5,530 bases of DNA from Nostoc cf. edaphicum LEGE 07299 (GCF_015207245.1 NZ_JADEXF010000300.1:1-5530), one strand, 5' to 3'. Shown: positions 1 to 5,530, counted from the stretch's first letter. Notes: generated by a model from the letters alone, not told the origin. A program made the numbers and translations.

Positions 1-80
1 ATAACCGCTATATATCATGTCAAGCTAATTAGTTATAATTCCCGAATCTATGCAGAAAGCCCAAAAAACCCTGCCCTCTC

Positions 81-210
81 AATACGGTTTGGATAAGCAT
101 TTTTCACTTTCCTTATGGTCTGGGGAAAAGGAAAGGGTTAAAGGGTAAAGGATGTATTCAAAACCTTTCCCCTTTTCCTTTTTCCCTTTCCCCTTTAATC
201 GAACCGTATT
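81..210. mobile_element. MITE-like palindromic repeat element, about 130 bp
   Basis: The ends are inverted repeats: AATACGGTT at 81-89 matches AACCGTATT at 202-210. With small gaps the match extends inward to about 17 bases (GGATAAG on the left, CTTTAATC on the right). Inside, a purine tract (about 122-151) faces a pyrimidine tract (about 164-196). These can pair over most of their length, including the exact pair GGAAAAGG (124-131) with CCTTTTCC (171-178). There is no reading frame inside. Size, terminal repeats and foldback structure fit a non-autonomous MITE-type repeat of the sort known from Anabaena/Nostoc; assignment to a named family is not possible by eye. No clear target duplication is visible. 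It ends about 43 bp past the stop of the TetR gene, so its foldback may lie in that mRNA's 3' end. The rest of 1-252 (1-80 and 211-252) shows nothing I can support. Confidence 0.6.
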
Positions 211-252
211 TTCCCCGCTGCCTATTTGTATCAACCTGAAAGTGAAATTGTA

Positions 253-861
253 TTAGAGGGGAGTGCTACTGATACCGCGCACAAAAATATCTACACAGGT
301 TTCGATATAGTCCTCACAGCTATAGCTGCCTTGATTGAATTTTGCACTGCGGCATAGCATTCCAGCTAACAGCATTCCTGTAAACATATCGACAGCCGGA
401 AATGGATCGAGGTCTGCTCTGACAGTGCCTAGTTTCTGACTCGATTGCAGGTAAGCTACCAGTTTTTCCGCTAAGGGTTTGGCAGCTTCTTGAATCACTT
501 GTTTGGCTGCCTCTGGATGACGTTTGGCTTCTCCAATAAAGGTACGAATTAGATCCTCCTGTGTCTCTAGCATAGTATTGTAAAGATGAGCATACTGTTT
601 TAAATCAATTTTTAGATCCTGTGTCCACGCTTCGGAGTGTGCAAGGGCTTCTGTCTGAAGTACCAAAGCATTTTTCATTACTGCTCCCAAAAGTTGTTCT
701 TTGCTAGCAAAGTGGCGAAATAAAGTCACTTCATTTACACCAGCAACACGAGCTATTTCACGGGTAGTTGCTCCTTGAACACCTAAACTGGCAAATACCT
801 GCAAGGCGGCTTCTATCAAACGTGTACGGGTGAGAGTTGATGAACGTATGGTTTTATGCAT
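253..861 (-). CDS. TetR/AcrR-family transcriptional regulator
   Basis: A 202-residue protein of normal TetR-family length. An N-terminal three-helix DNA-binding domain spans about residues 11-58. The helix-turn-helix lies at about 32-51, beginning TTREIARVAGVNEVTLFRHF, followed by the typical ASKEQLL. The remainder (about 65-200) is all-helical and would form the dimer and ligand pocket; its sequence does not reveal a ligand. Family members are homodimeric cytoplasmic repressors that leave DNA when a small molecule binds, often controlling themselves and nearby efflux or detoxification genes. Here the only nearby gene on the same strand is an acetyltransferase 113 bp upstream. The ATG at 861 is chosen because the HTH domain starts about ten residues later, as is usual; no clear Shine-Dalgarno precedes it. 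A palindrome directly upstream suggests autoregulation. The family call is firm; target and ligand are unknown. Confidence 0.93.
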   Translation of the reverse strand: MHKTIRSSTLTRTRLIEAALQVFASLGVQGATTREIARVAGVNEVTLFRHFASKEQLLGAVMKNALVLQTEALAHSEAWTQDLKIDLKQYAHLYNTMLETQEDLIRTFIGEAKRHPEAAKQVIQEAAKPLAEKLVAYLQSSQKLGTVRADLDPFPAVDMFTGMLLAGMLCRSAKFNQGSYSCEDYIETCVDIFVRGISSTPL

Positions 862-863
862 TT

Positions 864-890
864 ATGATGGCAAGTACTTACTTTCATCAT
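864..890. promoter_or_regulatory. Candidate operator for the TetR-family regulator
   Basis: Just upstream of the regulator's start codon is a short palindrome, AAGTA-CT-TACTT (872-883). It is flanked by ATGATG (864-869) and CATCAT (885-890), which form an outer inverted pair. Inverted repeats of this size next to a tetR-type gene are the usual autoregulatory operator. The outer and inner pairs are not centred on exactly the same base, so only one may be the real site. A TATGAT hexamer on the minus strand overlaps the outer arm and could be the -10 box, which would let binding block transcription. This is inferred from position and symmetry only. Confidence 0.4.
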
Positions 891-974
891 AGATTATGTA
901 GAAAAAGTGGTCGTAATTTGGGGAAAATAGTGTTTATGCCAACATTTTTAAAGTTATTGAAAATATTTACCTTC

Positions 975-1478
975 TCAAATTGATTTCGGTGCGAGAGCTA
1001 ATGTTTTACTCATTTTAGTAACTGGAACAACTATCCCACTTCTTAAATAATGAGGTGCTTTTTGGATGGCAGTAAATCCTAGTCGTAAATAAAACCCTTC
1101 GGCATAAAGGCTAGCAGTTGTAATTACCTTATCTATGCCTTGCTCAGTTGCTTTGTCACAAAAATGTTGAACTAAAGCACGGCCAATCCCTTTACCTTGA
1201 TATTTAGGATGGACATACAACCCGATGAGTTCATCAACAATGAAACTAGCAAAACCTATAACAACATCTCCCTCGACCGCAACCCAGAAAGATTCTGCTT
1301 TCATACTCTTCAAGATATTTGAACCATCAGGTTTGTCGCGGTAATTGCGCCAAGCTAAAAGTTCTTTTTGGGTGTAAAAAGTTGCAGGTAGAGCTTTGAT
1401 AGCAGCAATATGAATTGCACTCAGCACCCACGCATCTGTTTCTTGGGCAGGTCGAAGAGATATTTCGTTAGCGCTCAT
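975..1478 (-). CDS. GNAT-family N-acetyltransferase
   Basis: A 167-residue single-domain GNAT protein of typical length. It should transfer an acetyl group from acetyl-CoA to an amine; the acceptor cannot be told. An N-terminal ISLRPAQETD segment (6-15) opens the fold. The strand FWVAVEGDVVIGFASF (64-79) leads to motif A, LYVHPKYQGKGIGRAL (87-102), whose QGKGIG (94-99) is the acetyl-CoA pyrophosphate-binding loop. Motif B with the usual aromatic run is YAEGFYLRLGF (125-135). No signal peptide or membrane segment is seen, so it should be cytoplasmic. The ATG at 1478 places the first strand right at the N terminus; no good Shine-Dalgarno is visible. It reads in the same direction as the TetR gene 113 bp downstream, so the regulator may control it, but that is inference. 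Close homologues are often annotated only as GNAT acetyltransferases. Confidence 0.92.
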   Translation of the reverse strand: MSANEISLRPAQETDAWVLSAIHIAAIKALPATFYTQKELLAWRNYRDKPDGSNILKSMKAESFWVAVEGDVVIGFASFIVDELIGLYVHPKYQGKGIGRALVQHFCDKATEQGIDKVITTASLYAEGFYLRLGFTAIQKAPHYLRSGIVVPVTKMSKTLALAPKSI

Positions 1479-1601
1479 AGGTTCAGGGCTGGCAGGGGTA
1501 TGAGTAACATTCGCGCAGAAAACCGGGTTAAGAGATATTACATGAGTAATACAAGCATTTTTAGAAGCTTAAACCCTCATTTTATCGTTGAGTAATGACT
1601 C

Positions 1602-2928
1602 GTAAGGATTCAGGTCAAGAGGTATTGACAAATGTGACATCTGAGGCGGAATATCACAATTATGGGAAAAGACCTGCTTCTGAAATTAGAGCGTGAAACC
1701 CAACTCCTGTTAGCTCCGGAACAACTGGTGGACATAATTGTTGAACAGGCCATCGCTATAGAGAAACTTAACTCCAGAATTTTAGAACTAGAAGAAAAAA
1801 TAGAGAAACTCAAGGTCAGTAGAGATTTAGATAGCTCTATATCATCGAAACCACCATCGGGAGATATCCTCAAAAAAACAGAGAACAAACAGCAGGATAA
1901 ACTTCTTGAGAGTGAGGCTCCGAAAAGGAAACCAGGAGGACAACCAGGGCATAAGGGAAAAACGCGCTCTGGTTTTGGCAGAGTAGATCGTTTTGAAATA
2001 TTACGTCCTACGGATTGTGTTTACTGTGGTCAAAAAGCATTTGCGTAGCAGTGAAAGTAGAAAAACACACGCTTGCACAGCTAGTAGAACGTCCTATTGA
2101 AATAGTTGAGTATCAACGTCATACGTGCGTTTGTGAGTGTTGTGGAAATGCACAAACAGCATCCTGGGCACAAGATATAATCCCAGGACAAGATTTGGGG
2201 ATTAGATTACAGGCGTTTTTAGGATGGGCAAACAATTATGCACATATGCCCTATGAAAAACAGCAAGAAATGTTGTGGGAATTGGGGCAAATTGAAATTG
2301 GCTTAGGAACTCTAGTAACAACCAATGAACGAATAACTCAAGCAATTGAACCGAGCGTTAGTGAGTTAAGTAATTGGGTAAAACAGACACAACCTAACAT
2401 TCATGTGGATGAAACACCTTGGTCAGTTAAAGGAGTCAAAGAATGGTTGTGGGTAGCTGCCAATTCTGATTTCTGCCTGTTTACTGCGGCTGATACTCGT
2501 TCACGATCTGAATTAGAAACGATTTTAGGGGCTAAATATGCAGGGGTACTCAGCAGTGACGATTTTAGTGTTTACAATGGCTATCAAGTTGTTGCCCAGC
2601 AGAAATGTTTAGCACATCTACGTCGTCACTTCAAAAAACTAATTATACTTCCAGGTCTTCACAACCAAGCTATCGGTGAAGCTTTTGTTGATTTAATTGA
2701 TGAAGCTTTTAGCAGTTATGCTCAATGGTTTAAGACTCTTGATTCAAGTAGTTATAACGATTGGGTCAATCAATTCAAAGCTAAGTTGCACTCCTCACTT
2801 AATCAGTGGATTGACAAAGCAGGAGCAACAGCAGGTCAGCTTTTACGTTCTTTGCGCGATAAAGCAAGCCAATGGTGGTATTTCCTTGACCATCCTGAAG
2901 TTCCTCCTGATAATAATCAGGCTGAACA
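1602..2928 (+). mobile_element. Remnant of an IS66-family insertion sequence
   Basis: The stretch is defined by an IS66-type transposase reading frame on the plus strand, broken into two frames and missing its 3' end. The left boundary is tentative: GTAAGGATTCAGG begins at 1602, and IS66-family ends typically start with GTAA, but without the right end no inverted-repeat partner can be found. The right boundary is placed where the protein stops resembling IS66, directly after PDNNQAEQ. Full single-ORF IS66 elements carry roughly 180 more bases of transposase plus a terminal repeat, which are absent here. No accessory IS66 genes (tnpA, tnpB) are seen. The element is convergent with the histidine kinase gene, and no 8-bp target duplication can be tested. 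It should be immobile by its own means. Confidence 0.7.
1662..2048 (+). pseudogene. IS66 transposase, N-terminal fragment (frameshifted)
   Basis: These 128 codons encode the N-terminal part of an IS66-type DDE transposase. Residues 16-55 are a heptad-like helical segment (VDIIVEQAIAIEKLNSRILE and on), a likely coiled coil for multimerisation. Then come the family's conserved SSKPPSGD (61-68), a basic RKPGGQPGHKGKTR stretch (about 88-101), and the first half of the IS66 zinc-finger-like domain, CVYCG (about 119-123). The frame ends at TAG 2046-2048, in the middle of that domain. The second half continues in the -1 frame from about 2045 (VAVKVEKH). ATG 1662 is the only usable start, because TGA at 1635-1637 closes the frame upstream. 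The break is best explained by one lost base near 2034-2046 in a decayed element. Confidence 0.85.
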
Positions 2929-3001
2929 ATGTCACAAAATTACTTCTTTGTCTTTGTGGTTAGTTAAAAAAAGATTTTTGGTAACAAAAAGGTTTAATTA
3001 G
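2015..3001 (+). pseudogene. IS66 transposase, catalytic fragment (frameshifted and 3'-truncated)
   Basis: The open frame has 328 codons, but only those from about 2045 (residue 11) to 2928 (residue 305) are transposase. CVCECCG (38-44) completes the zinc-finger-like domain begun in the other frame. The DDE catalytic core follows: Asp132 in HVDETPW, Asp182 in SSDDFSVYNGY, and Glu304 in PDNNQAEQ, so all three expected acidic residues are present. Immediately after AEQ the usual IS66 tail (Arg/Lys-rich with a GG-x-RS motif, then a C-terminal helical region) is missing. The last residues, CHKITS to KRFN, look like chance read-through into the flank of the next gene. ATG 2015 lies inside the upstream fragment and gives residues unrelated to the family, so it is not a genuine start. 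The product would be non-functional. Confidence 0.85.
2966..2990 (-). terminator. Weak terminator-like hairpin after the intact histidine kinase
   Basis: Read on the minus strand, 17 bp after the kinase stop codon, TTTTTG and CAAAAA form a 6-bp stem around the loop TTAC. After TC comes a run of seven T. The arrangement is that of an intrinsic terminator, but five of the six pairs are A-T, so the stem would be weak. Its place supports the view that about 2937-3006 is the native 3' flank of the kinase and not part of the insertion sequence. Confidence 0.35.
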
Positions 3002-3006
3002 CAACT

Positions 3007-4785
3007 TCATCCCGTGAATGGGCTACTAATAGGTAGTGTAAACCAAAATGTTGCCCCTGCATCCAATTCACTGTTTACACCAATTTCGCCGCCGTGAGCA
3101 TGGATGATTTGCTTACACAGATACAATCCTAATCCCAAACTTACAGAATTGCCAATACTTGCACCCCGAAAGTAAAGGTCAAAAAGCCGATCGCTTTGTT
3201 GTTGACTAATTCCCACGCCGTTATCACTAACAGTACAATAAATCATGTCATCCTGACGGGTAGCATTGATTGTCAAAAGCAATTCTGGGGGATTATGTTT
3301 GAGGGCGTTGACGATTAAGTTAGAAAAAACCCGCCATAGTTGCGTGGGATCGGCATTCACTAATGGCAAATCTGCGGATACTAAATTTGTGAACTTGGCT
3401 TGATTTTGTGCTAATAATGGCTCTAAATCTGCGATCGCAGCTTCGACAACTGACAGTAATTGTACTGGTTGAAGTTGTAAAACTACACCTTGTACCTCGC
3501 TGATATGAGTTTCCATCAACGAATTAATTAAGTTCAGTTGGCGATCGCTACTTTGAATCATCCGCTCTAAAATTGAGCGGGAAATCGTAATATTTTCCTC
3601 TGAACGTGCCAGCAAATTCTTCAGCACCATTAAAGTACCCAGTACTGGGTTGCGTAAGTCATGGGAAACTGCATGGAAAAATACTCGTAGTTCTTCTTCA
3701 GCTTGCTTGCGCTGGGTAATGTCTTCAATCAAACCTTCGTAGTAAAGCAGTTTAAGATGTTCGTCACGGACTTCGTAGGCTTTTTCGGAAATCCAGACAA
3801 TACTCCCATCCCGGCGATAAATTTGGGACTCGAAATCGGAAACGCTGCCATACTTTTCCATCAGGCGCACAAATTCTGCCCGGCGGTTTGGATCAACGTA
3901 CAATTGTTCGATATCAGTGAAATTTGCTGTCACCTCGTCTACTAAGGAGTAGCCATAAATCCTTGCTAAAGCAGGATTTGCCGTAATGTAATGTCCATCA
4001 GGACTACTTTGAAAAATCCCTTCAACGGCGTTTTCAAAAATGCTGCGATATTTCGCTTCGGCAACCTTGAGTTTTTGGTAGGCAGATTCTAGTTCTTGGC
4101 GGGCGAAAAATTCAGAACGTTGCAGGCGATCGTACAGATAAACACCGATGTCACATATAGTACAAAACCAAAAAATGTATAAAATGAACGTTACATTATA
4201 TATTTCTGGGTGGTCGGGGATTGGTGTTTTGAGCCCAAGTGCAGTATTCACACCAAAATAGTAAATCAGCACACTTACTTGAGTCAGCAAGTGAAGAATC
4301 CAGCAGACAGGCATCAACACAGCTTGACTCAAGAACAACAGCGACCAGCCGATGGTATCGGGTAGTGCGAAACCTCTGATGCTTGCAAACAACTGCGACG
4401 CTAAACTAAGTGACCAAGAAGACCCTAAAAATAATAAATCTGGACGATGACGACCTAATTTAGTTTTATGTAAAGCAAAGCAAATAATTATGCTTGCAAG
4501 CATTGCAACATTAATTACCAGGCGTTGAGTTCTAAGTACTTCTGGCAGCGGCTGCAACTCTGCAAAAGGAAAAAACAGTCCGTAAATGTCTCGCAAAGTA
4601 AAAGACAACAGACAGATCAGCGCCAGCCATAACCATAAACGTAATCTTTGCCACAAAAAACGGTTACGCCAAACTCTGTAAAGAGTAATGATTTCATCTG
4701 TTGTTGGTGCAGAAAAGGTTTTTCTCCACCAGCTTTGCACTGTTGTCAATGGAGTAGCCATTAGCATCCGAGCAACTTTGCCCAT
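3007..4785 (-). CDS. Membrane-bound PAS-domain sensor histidine kinase
   Basis: A complete 592-residue hybrid-free sensor kinase. The N-terminal part (about 48-216) has around six hydrophobic segments, near 48-65, 88-106, 117-137, 145-167, 168-184 and 196-216, with no recognised extracellular domain. A helical linker (about 217-245) leads to a PAS domain (about 245-357), from YRSIFENAVEGIF to the PAC-like YYEGLIEDITQRK. The HisKA helix has the His box FFHAVSHDLRNP with phospho-acceptor His375. The HATPase has an N box (NLIVNALKHNPP, Asn493), G1 (DNGVGI, 521-526), F box (RLFDLYFRG) and G2 (SLGLGLYLC, 549-557), all intact. It should autophosphorylate in response to a membrane or cytoplasmic signal and pass phosphate to a response regulator that is not in the window. 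ATG 4785 is the first usable start after an in-frame TAA; AAGG lies too close to it and AAAGGA rather far. A degenerate paralogue lies 63 bp upstream. Confidence 0.93.
   Translation of the reverse strand: MGKVARMLMATPLTTVQSWWRKTFSAPTTDEIITLYRVWRNRFLWQRLRLWLWLALICLLSFTLRDIYGLFFPFAELQPLPEVLRTQRLVINVAMLASIIICFALHKTKLGRHRPDLLFLGSSWSLSLASQLFASIRGFALPDTIGWSLLFLSQAVLMPVCWILHLLTQVSVLIYYFGVNTALGLKTPIPDHPEIYNVTFILYIFWFCTICDIGVYLYDRLQRSEFFARQELESAYQKLKVAEAKYRSIFENAVEGIFQSSPDGHYITANPALARIYGYSLVDEVTANFTDIEQLYVDPNRRAEFVRLMEKYGSVSDFESQIYRRDGSIVWISEKAYEVRDEHLKLLYYEGLIEDITQRKQAEEELRVFFHAVSHDLRNPVLGTLMVLKNLLARSEENITISRSILERMIQSSDRQLNLINSLMETHISEVQGVVLQLQPVQLLSVVEAAIADLEPLLAQNQAKFTNLVSADLPLVNADPTQLWRVFSNLIVNALKHNPPELLLTINATRQDDMIYCTVSDNGVGISQQQSDRLFDLYFRGASIGNSVSLGLGLYLCKQIIHAHGGEIGVNSELDAGATFWFTLPISSPFTG
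3431..3438. repeat. HIP1 octamer (GCGATCGC)
   Basis: A perfect copy of the cyanobacterial highly iterated palindrome, inside the kinase codons for AAIADLEP. The paralogue has no GCGATCGC at this place. Confidence 0.9.
3541..3548. repeat. HIP1 octamer (GCGATCGC)
   Basis: A perfect HIP1 site covering the Ser-Asp-Arg codons (413-415) of the intact kinase. The aligned site in the upstream paralogue (5392-5399) differs by one base. Confidence 0.9.
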
Positions 4786-4790
4786 ACCTT

Positions 4791-4833
4791 GAGGGTGTTT
4801 CCTTTACTCAACATTGCCATAAATAACACCCTC
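4791..4833 (-). promoter_or_regulatory. Hairpin in the leader of the intact kinase gene
   Basis: GAGGGTGTT (4791-4799) and AACACCCTC (4825-4833) are a perfect 9-bp inverted repeat with a 25-base loop. On the minus strand the 3' arm ends 5 bases before the kinase start codon, and the loop holds the only purine-rich AAAGGA that could act as a ribosome-binding site. The structure fills most of the 63-bp gap between the two kinase genes. It could control translation of the downstream kinase or stabilise its mRNA. On the minus strand it is not followed by a T run, so it is not a terminator between the genes. Confidence 0.45.
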
Positions 4834-4848
4834 TCATTTTTTGGTGAT

Positions 4849-5530
4849 TTATGGGCGATTTGTTGCGGATGAAGTTGCCAAAGGTAATGTAAACCAGAAA
4901 GTTAACCCACGCTTGCGGTTACTCATAACACCGATTTCGCCGCCATGCGCCTTAATAACTTTTCGACAAAGATACATTTTTAAGCCAATGCTTGTAGAGC
5001 AACAGTCTTGAGGATCGCGGACATGGAGATCGAAGAGGCGATCGCACTCTACTTTACTCATTCCCACACCGTCATCTTGAATCTGAGTGCGAATCATTTT
5101 CCCCTCAACGGTGGCGCTCAGGGTAAAATTTAATCCTGGCGGATTATTGTGCAAGCTATGCGCGATCAAATTTACCAAAACTTTCTGCAATCGAGTCCCA
5201 TCTGCCATTACTAACGGTAAGTCTGCGGGAACCAAGTTCTTCAGAGTCGCTTGATTTTGTGTCAGTATAGGTTCCAACTCGGCGAATGTGCCTCCCAATA
5301 GGGTACTAAATTGCACAGGTTCGAGTTTGATCTCAAGACCCTGTTTTTCACAGGAATTAATTTCTAGCAATGAGTTAATCATCGTCAGTTGGCGATCGTT
5401 GCCCTGAATCATTCGCTCAATGATTAACCGAGATATTGGAATTGAAGATTGGGCATGGGAAAGAGGCAGAGGGGCAGAGGGGATGGGGGGCAGAGGAGAA
5501 AGACTTGCTGTAATTTCCCCCCTGCTCCCC
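4849..5530 (-). CDS. Degenerate paralogous histidine kinase, 5' end outside the window or lost
   Basis: The frame is open from TAA at 4849-4851 to the window edge, giving 226 visible residues with no ATG, GTG or TTG before ATG 5412. That ATG aligns with Met409 inside the dimerisation helix of the neighbouring kinase, so it is unlikely to be the true start. Alignment with the neighbour runs from SSIPISRLIIERM (just before 5412) to FWFTLP. Numbering from that Met, G1 is intact (DDGVGM, 113-118), as are RLFDLH and AHGGEIGV. However, the N box reads NLIAHSLHNNPP, with His85 in place of the Mg-binding Asn, and G2 reads SIGLKMYLC instead of SLGLGLYLC. The His box is not visible; a Pro/Leu-rich low-complexity stretch lies where it should align. 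Likely a pseudokinase or decaying gene. Its stop is 63 bp upstream of the intact kinase. Confidence 0.8.
   Translation of the reverse strand, partial: GSRGEITASLSPLPPIPSAPLPLSHAQSSIPISRLIIERMIQGNDRQLTMINSLLEINSCEKQGLEIKLEPVQFSTLLGGTFAELEPILTQNQATLKNLVPADLPLVMADGTRLQKVLVNLIAHSLHNNPPGLNFTLSATVEGKMIRTQIQDDGVGMSKVECDRLFDLHVRDPQDCCSTSIGLKMYLCRKVIKAHGGEIGVMSNRKRGLTFWFTLPLATSSATNRP
5038..5045. repeat. HIP1 octamer (GCGATCGC)
   Basis: A perfect HIP1 site in the Cys-Asp-Arg codons of CDRLFDL in the degenerate kinase. The aligned position of the intact kinase (3187-3194) reads CCGATCGC, one base off. Confidence 0.9.
5465..5496. repeat. Octamer tandem repeat, four units of GGCAGAGG type
   Basis: Four consecutive 8-bp units: GGCAGAGG (5465-5472), GGCAGAGG (5473-5480), GGATGGGG (5481-5488, divergent) and GGCAGAGG (5489-5496). 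Similar G-rich sequence continues on both sides, to GGAGAAAGA on the right, and a C-rich run reaches the window edge. Short tandem repeats of this style are common between genes in Nostocales. Here, read on the minus strand, the repeat is stop-free and in frame with the kinase fragment, where it would encode a Pro/Leu/Ser-rich segment. Confidence 0.75.

Noticed and set aside
1535..1540. TAATAT on the minus strand as a -10 box for the GNAT gene
   Set aside because: The distance to the start is acceptable, but no -35 box is seen, and such hexamers are frequent in A/T-rich DNA.
1410..1595. A 61-codon plus-strand frame
   Set aside because: It overlaps the GNAT start antisense, shows no domain-like sequence and has no ribosome-binding site.
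1625..1657. TTGACA at 1625-1630 as a -35 box for the transposase
   Set aside because: No good -10 box lies at 16-18 bp spacing; TATCAC is 21 bp away and runs almost into the start codon.
1610..1888. A 92-codon minus-strand frame
   Set aside because: It is antisense to the transposase N terminus; its serine-rich composition mirrors the opposite strand.
2032..2046. Programmed -1 frameshifting in the IS66 transposase
   Set aside because: The phase CAA AAA GCA does not form an X-XXY-YYZ slippery heptamer, IS66 elements are not known for this mechanism, and the gene is also truncated downstream.
3703..3945. An 80-codon plus-strand frame
   Set aside because: It lies wholly antisense to the PAS region of the intact kinase, with no independent support.
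4791..4840. Plus-strand intrinsic terminator (the 9-bp stem followed by TTTTTT)
   Set aside because: No plus-strand gene precedes it, and the 25-base loop is too long for a typical terminator.
5410..5412. ATG at 5412 as the real start of the upstream kinase
   Set aside because: Alignable kinase sequence continues upstream of it (SRLIIER), and it falls inside the dimerisation helix.
5465..5496. CRISPR-like array
   Set aside because: The units are 8 bp, directly adjacent and without spacers; this is a simple tandem repeat.

Overview
The window looks like chromosomal or plasmid DNA of a filamentous, Nostoc-like cyanobacterium. The signs are perfect HIP1 octamers (GCGATCGC) in the right half, an A+T-leaning composition, short palindromic and G/C-rich tandem repeats of the kind scattered through Nostocales genomes, a decayed insertion sequence, and membrane-bound PAS histidine kinases with no response regulator beside them. 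The taxon is an inference from style, not from a marker gene.

Layout, left to right. Bases 1-252 carry no gene but hold a MITE-like element of about 130 bp with imperfect terminal inverted repeats (81-210). A TetR-family repressor (253-861, minus) follows, with a candidate palindromic operator just upstream of its start. Next is a GNAT-family N-acetyltransferase (975-1478, minus). Both genes read leftward and could be co-transcribed, but the 113-bp gap with its own operator-like palindrome suggests that the regulator has a separate promoter. Bases 1602 to about 2928 are the remains of an IS66-family element on the plus strand. Its transposase is broken twice: a -1 frameshift near 2034-2046 and loss of everything after the catalytic Glu. 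The second reading frame then runs about 25 codons into unrelated DNA that appears to be the 3' flank of the neighbouring kinase.

Bases 3007-5530 hold two related histidine kinases in tandem on the minus strand. The downstream one (3007-4785) is complete: about six membrane segments, a PAS domain, a HisKA domain with an intact His box, and an intact HATPase. The upstream one (4849 to beyond 5530) is clearly its paralogue, but only its C-terminal part lies in the window. It has lost the N-box Asn (now His) and the GLGL of the G2 box (now GLKM), and where its His box should align there is a Pro/Leu-rich stretch encoded by an octamer tandem repeat. It is either a degenerate pseudokinase or a 5'-disrupted gene.

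I found no convincing new multi-gene system. The most informative signals are the sensor/degenerate-sensor kinase pair, the hairpin at the start of the intact kinase gene, and the precise break of the IS66 transposase.
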